A stretch of 64,000 nucleotides of DNA from the NCBI GenBank assembly GCA_947652605.1, contig OX393577.1:33669466-33733465 (forward strand), read 5' to 3'. The position numbers and the translations under genes are program-made. Source of the DNA: Elmis aenea (lineage: Eukaryota; Arthropoda; Insecta; Coleoptera; Elmidae). Positions within the stretch are counted from its first letter, which is position 1; each line of letters begins with the position of its first letter. The notes below the pieces were generated by a model. It had not been told where the DNA came from, made no database searches, and saw nothing but the letters and a program-made list of their open reading frames with translations. Below, piece after piece: positions 55,676-64,000 of the stretch.

Positions 55676-56092
55676 GGAATTTAAAAGAAAAAATATCGCA
55701 CTGGCTGTGGTTTTTGCTCGTTTAAGTGAAGTCTTACAATGTAGAAGACGAAAACGGAGTTTTGGGTGAAAGACCGGAGACGTTTTGGTCACTTACCCTT
55801 GGTAAAATTATTGCGTGAAAGTCATCCTGATGATTTTAAAAATTATTTGCGATGTACAGTGTTTCTTTTGAAACACAACAGTGTTTCTTTTGAAACACTG
55901 CTGAATAAGATTAAACAAAATCACGAAACAAGATACAATAATGCGACAGAGTATTAGTGCTGAGGAACGTCTCACGGGTACTCTGCGGTTTTTGGCCACT
56001 GGACGATCATTTGAGGACATGAAGTTTAGTACTGGGATATCCTCTGCATCTTTGGGCATTTATACCATCCTTGTTACAGGGTTCGTCTATAT
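55676..56092 (+). pseudogene. HARBI1-like nuclease N-terminus, copy 1
   Basis: The segment begins with MEFKRKNI-like codons, then broken KTKTEFWV-type basic sequence. LVKLLRESHPDDFKNYLR, VSFETLLNKIKQNHE and TLRFLATGRSFEDMKF follow. The last is the conserved LALTLRFLATG region of Harbinger nucleases. A duplicated 20-base block near 55855-55895, stops and frameshifts break it. No catalytic DDE part remains. Confidence 0.65.
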
Positions 56093-56400
56093 TAGAAATG
56101 CTGTCGGTGGGTAGCTCCTGGTCCTTTGTGAATAGCAGCAGGTTGTAATACCACAGCGACGAATTATATTATACTTCATCAGTACCACATCCACTTCGCT
56201 GGCTTTCACTAGAGTTTTTTAATTCCTTTGTAAACTCTTGATATTTTTTTTACAACTTGATCTCTATTGGCTTCGGGAAATCTTCGTTCTTTGCAAAATT
56301 CTATTTTTGCATTCTTCACTTTTCACTTGCCATAAGCAAGAACTGGACTTATTTAAATTAATAAAATCCGTTATTAATTCTTTCGTCCACAGGTGGATAT
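56085..56400 (-). pseudogene. MADF protein of Harbinger, copy 1
   Basis: On the - strand the segment shows FINLNKSSSCLWQVKSEECK (MADF start, LW motif). Beyond a stop come SESQRSGCGTDEVYNNSSLW and YNLLLFTKDQELPTDSISN, the typical C-terminal part. It faces the nuclease relic, the usual Harbinger arrangement. Confidence 0.6.
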
Positions 56401-56629
56401 CCATGTTTAAACAACTACGCGTTTGCGTTTAGTAAAGCGCGCGTTGTCAAATGTTGTACATAGATATAGCTCGCACAAGATTGCGTGCGCGATTTCCGAC
56501 ACGCTTTCGTTTGCCTTTGCACTCCTTTTACACACACAATCTTTCCCGCGCGAAACCATACACGCCCCTCAATCGCGCAGGAAAGCGTTTGTGTGTAAAG
56601 GCGGCTAATTTAAGTTTGCGTAAGAAATG

Positions 56630-57024
56630 GAATTTAAAAGAAAAAATATCGCACTGGCTGTGGTTTTTGCTTGTGTAAGTGAAGTCTTAAAAAGTAGAAG
56701 ACGAAAACGGAGGTTTTGGGTGTAAGACCATAGACGTTTTGGTCACTTACCCTTGGTAAAATTATTGCGTGAAAGTCATCCTGATGATTTTAAAAATTAT
56801 TTGCGGATGAACAGCGTTTCTTTTGAAACACTGCTGAATAAGATTAAACAAAATCACGAAACAAGATACAATAATGCGACAGAGTATATTAGTGCTGAGG
56901 AACGTCTCACGGCTACTCTGCGGTTTTTGGCCACTGGACGATCATTTGAGGACATGAAGTTTAGTACTGGGATATCCTCTGCATCTTTGAGCATTTATAC
57001 CATCCTCGTTACAGGGTTCGTCTA
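56630..57024 (+). pseudogene. HARBI1-like nuclease N-terminus, copy 2
   Basis: A single frame reads MEFKRKNIALAVVFACVSEV then RRRKRRFWV and a stop, then HRRFGHLPLVKLLRESH, MNSVSFETLLNKIKQNHE and RLTATLRFLATGRSFEDM. It ends at TAA near 57024. One stop interrupts the frame and the nuclease core is deleted. It is better preserved than copy 1. Confidence 0.7.
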
Positions 57025-57300
57025 AATTAGAAATGCTGTCGGTGGGTAGCTCCTGGTCCTTTGTGAATAGCAGCAGGTTGTCATACCACAGCAACGAATT
57101 ATATTATACTTCATCAGTACCACATCCACTTCGCTGGCTTTCACGAGAGTTTTTTAATTCCTTTGTACTCTGATTTTTTTTTTACAACTTAATCTCTATT
57201 GGCTTCGGGAAATCTTCGTTCTTTGCAAAATTCTATTTTTGTATTCTTCACTTTTCACTTGCCATAAGCAAGAACTGGACTTTTAATAAAATCCGTTATT
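57010..57300 (-). pseudogene. MADF protein of Harbinger, copy 2
   Basis: Near-identical to copy 1, with small deletions (for example around 57165-57180). It keeps the CLW and LLLFTKDQELPT stretches. Confidence 0.55.
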
Positions 57301-59114
57301 AATTCTTTCGTCCACCGGTGGATATCCATGTTTAAACAACTACGCGTTTGCGTGTAGTAAAGCGCGCGTTGTCAAATGTTGTACAATGTACACAAAGACA
57401 TGGCTTGCACAAGATTGCGTGAACGATTTCCGACACGCTTTCGTTTGCCTTTGCACTCCTTTTACACACACAATCTTTCGCGCGCGAAACCATACACGCC
57501 CCACAATCGCGCAGGAAAGCGTTTGTGTGTAAAGGCGGCTAATGATCGTTTTTCTCATGGAGTATTTCTGTCGATAAATTTTTATTTAAAAAAAAAGCAA
57601 TACGTACAGCCTAAATTGCATGTGTGTAAAGTAAGAGGCGATATATTAAATTTGAGGTTGTGACATATTTACACGTTAAGAGTATGTGTACATGGACATT
57701 TAATATACTACTCCAAATAAATTAATATCACATGAAATCAACTCTTATATTTAAAAAACTTAAAAGATCTCTTATTATTGCTACACAAAATTATTAATGG
57801 AACTAATTATATAGTGACAGCTATAAAGACTATTTGATAAACACGTTCACCACAATGCTTGTTATTTATATATTATTTCACGCTATTTTTGCACTTTTCT
57901 GTATTTTAAAGATGGTTTAGGTATTTCACAGTTTACATTGAGTTTATAAAAATAACTTACAAAAGTTCTATTGTACAACTTACGTAAACGTCGAGTTACA
58001 CAAAACTATACGATCCTGTCATTGTTATAAATATCGTTAATTATTTCAGTCTACTAAATAAAACAATATCATTTGTTGCACAGAGCGTCGTTAAAGCCGT
58101 TTTGAGGGAATTGAGTACCTTATTATTTCTAAAATAGGAGATAGCAGTTCGAATCTCGAGTGATTGTTTACGTGTTAAATGTTTGACAAAGACGTTCTGG
58201 ATTTTGAAATTGTAAAGGTATGAATAAGCCGACATGACATGGTGTATACCTTTATCTATTAGCATTTATTACAGAAAGGAAACTTAACAAATTTCAATAC
58301 GTTCGCTGGTTCGATGGCACAAAGAGAAAATGTTATCATAGAAACATTTGCATTCCTCTATGGATTAATTGGAGCACTACGTGTTCTAAATTCTAAATTA
58401 AACACTGCATGAAAAATACATACCTACCACTTTTTGTAATCACAAAAAAATTAAATAAGTAAAGTGTAGATAGGAACTTGTTTAAATAAAACTAATTTCG
58501 CTTACTAATTTTGTACATATCTGAACATTCATACGTAATGCAACTGATTAAAGTTTGAAGCAACATCGTGCAAGCGGTGTCGTAGATTCAACATCAAGGC
58601 GATTTTACACTGAAGAACATAGTTCTGCAGACTATACACGAAAAGCCTTAGACACAACAAAAAGGAAAGTAGTATGTACTACTAAAATTTTTAGCGTTTT
58701 ATGTTATGGGAAGGTGACTATTATTATTTTCATGTTTTCAAAATAAATATCAAATGGTATACCAAAAAAATCCTAACACTATAGTAAAACTTGATAATAT
58801 AGATAAAAGTTAACCAAATACGATTGTGATAAATGCAAATTAAAAAGTTACCATTTTAAGCCAATCGGTGCAAATCTTGTAAAGAGCAAATATTTTAAAG
58901 CGAAAGCTGTAAAAAAAGGTTTTTGCTACGCGCTGCTTTTCCCTCGCTTTTCTAGATAAACGGTTACTTTTTATAAAGGTGAGGTTTTTATTGTGGGGAA
59001 CCGGTGTTACTCAGTTACTGATTTTAAAAGAAAAATCGCAAGTTTTTTGGTCAGATCAGGTGCACCTGTCGTCGGTTGATTGTAAAAAATGGCGGGCGGA
59101 AACGGTAGATTTAA

Positions 59115-59300
59115 AAAATCCTATAATGCTATGACCACCTTCTCTGTGTAAGCATTACTGCATTCGCAAACGCAGGATACTCATCGCTACGAAATCTCAA
59201 CGGAAGTCGCGTCAATCTCATCACGAAATCTTGCCTTCAATTCGTCGGTATTGTGACGACGATAAGTAACTACTTGACTTTAAAGATTCTTATTAATCTG
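59115..59300 (-). pseudogene. Transposase C-terminal trace
   Basis: On the - strand NTDELKARFRDEIDATSVEI is followed, after a frame change, by MSILRLRMQ and HREGGHSII. This resembles the C-terminal helices and GGH ending of Tc1-like insect transposases. It is isolated and frameshifted. Confidence 0.4.
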
Positions 59301-59439
59301 GCGAACTCCCTGCCGTAGAATATCGCCATTTTTAGAAATGATGCAGTATTAGATTAAACCAATGGGCTAATGGGCTTTAATTCTACTTGAATCTTGTATA
59401 GATTGAAATTCAAATTCTTTCTCAATATTTGATCCAAAG

Positions 59440-59570
59440 TGCGGCGTATCTGTGGTTTTACCGAATCGGTACCATACGGTCAGAAACCGTGTTCGGTGAA
59501 AAAACGTCCGATTCGTACGTTTTTTTTTACCGATTCGGGGAAAAAACCGTAGCGTGTGAACGAGCTCTTA
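59440..59570. repeat. Possible MITE fragment
   Basis: Accgaatcggtaccat and ttaccgattcggggaaa recur around AAACCGT words. The right edge, read on -, is AGAGCTCGTTCACACGCTAC, a Harbinger-like start followed by TTA. No left partner was found. Confidence 0.3.
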
Positions 59571-62095
59571 CTGCGCAGAACGCTTTGGACTGCATTATAG
59601 CGGCTTCGGCTGCTTCGTCAGTCTCTGGCGTTCGAATTGTATTGTTTGTCCTAGCTAGATGCTTCTTGCTTAGGAACTCGTTGTTTCAAAACTATCAACA
59701 CATTTCTTTATAACGTTAGCTGACGAAACCAGATCATGATGATGAAGTTACAAGTGACGCGGAAATTTTCATATCGCAGCTTCTACAGCTACACGATCGT
59801 TGTTTTTGTAAATTAATTTTACTGCAAATGTGCGTTGTGTACCGCGCCACCGAAACATGTCAATTAAATGGCATGCTTTGGGTTTTACTTGGCGTTATTA
59901 CAGTCTTATCAACTAAAACTACGACTTTGAAATTAACAAATCATAATCTTCCGTTACTGTGCGCCACACATTGTATAAGTGTTTATTGGGCAGTATTGCA
60001 ACATGCCTTTTGAACAGTGTATAAAAGTAATAATAATATTACATTTGCAAAACAAAATATCAAAGCGAGGTAGTGTAATAATTGTCTGAAATATTATAAC
60101 ATTTTGCTACGAAAATTACGACGTCGACGATGAAACCACTATCAGGCAGACAAGTTCAAGTTAACGAAGAGATAGCTACTAAACAGGAAACTTCATATTT
60201 CATATTTCACTGAAAATTTCCACATGAAAAAAATTGAACCGTCTGATAACAAAGCGTTTGGTTTCCACACGAATTGAGCGACGACACAGAGTGGTACCCA
60301 TGTACGGATGCTTTGAAAAAACAAGACGAGCGGTTTTTGTACATCTTTTCACAAGCGGTAGAAAACCCATAGTCTGTAAAAGACTACACTGCAGGGTGCA
60401 GGAGATAATAATTGTTTCATGAACGTTTAGATAAATAGATCGCAGCACAATCGATTGTAGTTTTAAAACATGATTTTAAAAATTATCTAGGCCTTCTTTA
60501 TTATACAACAGAGAAACCAGCTAGCTAGATCATAATTTGAATTTATTGCCAACAGCTGTACAAATTAAACGCAGCACTAATACAAAAACGACTGGTACTA
60601 ATTAAAAGATGATTAAGTGTGATAACGCCCATCGACACCAGAGACAAAATTAAGGGATTTCTTTGGCAAATTATCCTACATCCTCTTTATTCATTCGGCT
60701 GCTCCTTTTATTCCACACTTTTTAAAAAAATCTTAATTTGAACCACATGATATCAAATCTGGAAGATTTTAATAATCCAATACCTCAATATTTTTTTAAA
60801 TAAAAGGCTACATAACGGAACATTGATTATTAAATTAAGAAACACTCTAGGGCTGCTTGTTTTACTACCTACCTTACAAAAATATAATATTACTGAAAGA
60901 CTTTTCAATAACTTTAAATATGACTTACAAAGCGAAAACAATATCTTATTTCAATAAATTATTACATATTCACAAAAATAATGCGATCAATTCACGGCCG
61001 TCTTTACATACCTATAGCGAATATGTGCGGTTGCAGTCTAAACTCTAGAAATCTAAAACTATGTATTGTATTTCTTGCTCAGTGCCAATTTTTAATAAAT
61101 ATCTGACTGATTAATTTTTTACGTTCCCGTAAGCAAATTTAAAACAAGTCATTGACCTCTTGCAAAATTAAGCGGTTTATATTTATAAAAAGAAACTTCC
61201 CTCAATACTTTCATGCGGTGTCCGTAATCCTTAAAGAACACTTTAGCGCCATTAATTTTTATACTTTAAAAAAATAAAAACACAATTAGAAGAGTATTTA
61301 TTTCAATTATACTGATTTAACCTTTCTGGCAAATTTAAACGAACACGTACCGAGGAAGCAACATTTACCAGTATAAATCAGCAAACGAGAGTAGTGCAAC
61401 CCCGCGATGTGTTTTTGCTTTTATTGTATTGATTTTCGCTGTTTTCCAACGAATCAGATAAACCTATTGAATGGGTATATGCTAACGAGCTATTGCGGTA
61501 TATTCTACCCGAGTTTTAGCAAACAGTTGCTTGCGTACAAAATAAAGCCAGTACTTTTTATTTACGTTTTTTGCAAAAACCAATGCATTGCAGCAACTTT
61601 TCATAAATATACACACTTAAATCCTTTATTAACTTATTTGATTGCGATAGAATACCTGTTTTACTATTCCAATACTTTGCATTAGAAGTAAAAACACAAA
61701 GAAATGCGGAATGTATGTTTTATTTTATAATATTTTGCAACAGCACACGAACAGGAGTGTATCATATCTATCTACAACGCTGAAAATAAACAAAAACGTT
61801 AAAAAGAAACGTATCTAATAAATAATAGGAGTTGATTTATACACACCAAACGCAATAGTGACCAATGAAATATAGTATACAAAGTCGGTTAAATTCGTCA
61901 AAATGGATCTGTTCAGCAATACATTCGAACTTTCAAAATCTATGGCACGCTAGATACGGACGATTGAGTTGCATCTACGGATACAAGTAAAAAGTTGCAG
62001 ATATTTATTACACACATTTTGTCTTAAAATAATCTAAAATACTGAAAAGCACTTAAGAATTGTTTGCCACATTGTAACTCTTATTCTTATTATTA

Positions 62096-62460
62096 AGGTG
62101 CATTTAAATCAGAGCGAACAGAACCGAACGAACGAACGAACGGGTTTTTAGGTATTCGTTCGTTCGGTCGTTCTCTGCGCAATGCAATGTGAACGAACAT
62201 TCGCATTCGTTGATGATCCGCGCTAGTGTGAAAACCTGAAAACAAACCATGTCGGATAGAGAATTCGCTAGCTACAAAATGCACCATGCAAATCGAGCAC
62301 GAACTTCCTTTGATGATTCGCTTGTTTACCGACACGCGACGGAACCTGTGCGAACGCGAACGAATTCGTTCGCTCGCCTTCGCTTCGCCATGCAAATTGC
62401 GCGAGCTTGACCGAACGAATTCGTTCGTTCGCTTCTGTTCGCTCTGATTTAAATGCACCT
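62096..62460. mobile_element. Harbinger-type MITE with CGAA tetranucleotides
   Basis: Ends AGGTGCATTTAAATCAGAGC and complement are flanked by direct TTA (62093-62095, 62461-62463). Inside each end are runs of (GAAC)n/(GTTC)n. 365 bp, no coding function; the frames at 62093-62540 are shadows. Confidence 0.85.
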
Positions 62461-62704
62461 TTACAGTATACAAAATTCCAACGGTTGCTCTTTTGGCTTA
62501 TCAAGTATTTTATTATATCTCTGTTAATTATTCTGTACACATTTTAAATTTTTTAAATAATTTCTTGTTCAATATTTTATTCTTGAGGCTTTCGCGGTCG
62601 TTATCCATAATACAATCTTGGTTTCCAGGTTTGGAACCGCGTCTTCTATATTTAGAAGTAGTTGACGTTTCGACCATTGTGTCTTGGTCTTTTTCAAAAC
62701 GACT

Positions 62705-62940
62705 AATTTGTGAGGGATTTCCAATGATTCTCGATATAATCTTGGCCAGAAATGGTTTGCGCGGGTCAGTAGTTTTGTTTCTCTGAAGAGGATGTTGTGT
62801 CCTGTACCCTGGGCGTGTTCTGCTACCGCTGATTTATCGACTTGTTTTCTTGTTGTTTGTCCTTTGTGTTCTTTGAGACGCGTTTATATACTCCTGCCAG
62901 TTTGTCCTATGTATACTTTTCCACAGGAGCAAGGTACTGG
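62705..62940 (-). pseudogene. GIY-YIG endonuclease of Penelope-like element
   Basis: The frame reads CSCGKVYIGQTGRSI, a stop, then RLKEHKGQTTRKQVDKSAVA, EHAQGTGHNILF and HFWPRLYRESLEI. VYIGQTGR with an upstream CSCG pair is the Penelope type of GIY-YIG domain. A deletion then joins it to the 3' end. The upstream reverse transcriptase is absent. Confidence 0.78.
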
Positions 62941-63150
62941 CCCGCGCAAACCATTTCTGGCCAAGATTATATCGAGAATCATTGGAAATCATCAAGAACC
63001 CAAACAACTACAACAGAGACACAGGCATACAACTCCCAAACATCTGGAAACCAGTCATCACAAAATCACTGAGGCAGAACAAATCCATCAAGCGGAACGC
63101 CACGCCTCCACAAGCTGGATATATAAACCCAGCAACATCCCTCACAAATT
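62938..63150 (+). pseudogene. Penelope endonuclease C-terminal end
   Basis: The + frame reads ARANHFWPRLYRESLEIIKN, then NYNRDTGIQLPNIWKPVI and a stop after INPATSLTN. It keeps the part deleted from the - copy. Only the last third of the domain is present. Confidence 0.65.
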
Positions 63151-63451
63151 AGTCGTTTTGAAAAAGACCAAGACACAATGGTCGAAACGTCAACTACTTC
63201 TAAATATAGAAGACGCGGTTCCAAACCCGGAAACCAAGATTGTATAATTTCTTGTTCACATATAATTTATTTGTTTTGCAAGTAAGTATTCTATAATTTA
63301 CTATAAATGTGCGAAGCTGATACTAAAAATGTTTTAAAAACTTATGTATGTTAAGAATAAACTGAAATGCGTTCCATAAAATGTTAGCTCGTGTAGCTTA
63401 TTATAGTTTTTGCAAATTAAGCTAAGGCTAAATAATAATGATTAACTTTAA

Positions 63452-63873
63452 GTCCGCGTTCACAATGAACGTAGTAGATAGCAGATAGCAGTATAGCAGA
63501 TAGTGGTTAGTGGGTAATACGTAAGAAATCCGTACCGAAATGTTTACTTGGATACGGTTAGCAACCGACTTGTTTGTATGTAGCAAAGCACATAACCTCA
63601 ATTTAAACGCGGAAGGTTGTTTATCAAATTGACACCATGTTTTCTACGTATTGATGATTTGTGGAGGATTATAAAGGTAATAAGTAGTATTAAACATCGT
63701 TCAGCATTGTAGTTTTAATTAATTTGAAACATTAAAAACATAGATACTTCACTTTAGTTACCATAGTTATTACGCATTTACTTGCATTTGATTCAATGCA
63801 TTTCAACTTTAGCTACTAACCACTATCTGCTGTCTGCTATCTGCTATCTACTACGTTAATTGTGAACTCGGAC
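63452..63873. mobile_element. Harbinger-type MITE with GATAGCA repeats
   Basis: Ends GTCCGCGTTCACAATGAACG and (complement) GTCCGAGTTCACAATTAACG are flanked by direct TAA (63449-63451, 63874-63876). Tandem agatagcagatagcag words follow each end. 422 bp, non-coding. Confidence 0.8.
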
Positions 63874-64000
63874 TAACATTTAAAAAATATTATTAAATAG
63901 CTTGAGAATATGGACACCTTATTAAACATTTGACGATACGTTATCCCGCTATCATGATATATCTTAATGTCTTACTTAATGTATGAATTTATTTATGTAT

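Larger units (their letters stand above)
55434..56605. mobile_element. PIF/Harbinger element, first unit of a tandem pair
   Basis: The left end GCCGCCTTTACACACAAGCG and right end (complement GCCGCCTTTACACACAAACG) are inverted. The GC-rich left 200 bp is full of cgcg words. The unit holds HARBI1-like sequence on + and MADF sequence on -, facing each other. TAA follows the right end, but the left flank is CAT, so the TSD is not intact. Confidence 0.75.
56606..57539. mobile_element. PIF/Harbinger element, second tandem unit
   Basis: About 930 bp duplicate 55652-56605 at high identity and end in the same TIR with TAA. The left TIR and its GC-rich part are absent, so the pair arose by tandem duplication or unequal exchange rather than two separate insertions. 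Confidence 0.8.
57543..62095. other. AT-rich stretch with one transposase relic
   Basis: No host exon recognised. A transposase C-terminal trace lies at 59115-59300 and a MITE-like GC-richer segment at 59440-59570. Short frames at 60200-60448 and 61407-61685 show no family features. Confidence 0.4.
62603..63246. mobile_element. Penelope-like retroelement, inverted pair of 3' fragments
   Basis: Two copies of one 3' end lie head to head: 62603-62938 on - and 62939-63246 on +. The outer 110 bp are near-perfect inverted copies. The - copy carries a GIY-YIG endonuclease piece and the + copy the end of the same domain. Both carry GACC-N10-GGTCGAAACGTC, matching stem II and the GAAAC core of Penelope hammerheads, but the upstream CTGATGA is changed to TTGAAAA. 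Confidence 0.78.

Noticed and set aside
58140..58165. tRNA B-box-like gttcgaatctcg
   Set aside because: No matching A box, anticodon arm or acceptor stem upstream.
62792..63247. 151-residue + strand frame
   Set aside because: It crosses the junction of the inverted Penelope fragments. The real coding traces are in other frames (GIY-YIG motifs on -, HFWPRLYRE on +).
1..64000. CRISPR arrays, rRNA genes, riboswitches or bacterial operons
   Set aside because: None seen. Intron-split genes and transposon types show eukaryotic nuclear DNA.

Overview
The window is AT-rich nuclear DNA of a winged insect. Three protein-coding genes are supported, all partly or wholly intron-split. At the left edge are the last two coding exons of flightin (+ strand, 1-519), a thick-filament protein known from pancrustacean muscle. 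On the - strand, 10099-13221 holds a complete neurocalcin (Nca) gene of three coding exons and 190 residues. Just upstream on the same strand (14646-34693) are the last three coding exons of a second neuronal calcium sensor, of the type of Drosophila CG7646. Its first coding exon (about 36 residues) was not found up to base 64000, so everything from 34694 to the right edge is probably first intron or upstream flank of that gene. The two sensor genes share an intron at the same codon and phase, which fits an old tandem duplication. The insect order cannot be told from the sequence.

The rest is intron and intergenic DNA packed with transposable elements, many with visible target-site duplications (TSDs). 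Those from 1 to 10 kb are intergenic: foldback elements, a long palindrome at 3.8-4.9 kb and hAT elements at 5653-7077 and 7103-7753. From 10.8 to 12.8 kb, inside the first coding intron of Nca, lie a foldback element with two identical head-to-head hammerhead-ribozyme motifs and a Tc1/mariner-like element. From 15 to 29 kb there are three decayed mariner transposases, a three-level nest of palindromic elements inside one mariner (19.3-21.2 kb), a 1.4 kb foldback element (23.8-25.2 kb) and a LINE 3' fragment. From 35 to 46.6 kb come hAT elements and a cluster of foldback elements whose central loops keep pieces of one DDE-type transposase. From 50.9 to 57.5 kb a PIF/Harbinger element contains a hAT within a hAT and a 5'-truncated LINE with a long open reverse-transcriptase frame, followed by a mariner and a tandemly duplicated second Harbinger element. 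From 62 to 64 kb there are two small Harbinger-type MITEs around an inverted pair of Penelope-like retroelement fragments.

The host genes have separate jobs: flightin in flight muscle, and the two sensors as myristoylated calcium-binding proteins of neurons. The strongest leads are the paired hammerhead motifs in the Nca intron (one in sense with the Nca transcript), the nested palindromes at 19.7-20.3 kb, and the foldback elements that each retain a different segment of what looks like one transposase family. All calls come from reading the sequence by eye. Family names rest on remembered motifs and have not been checked by any search.
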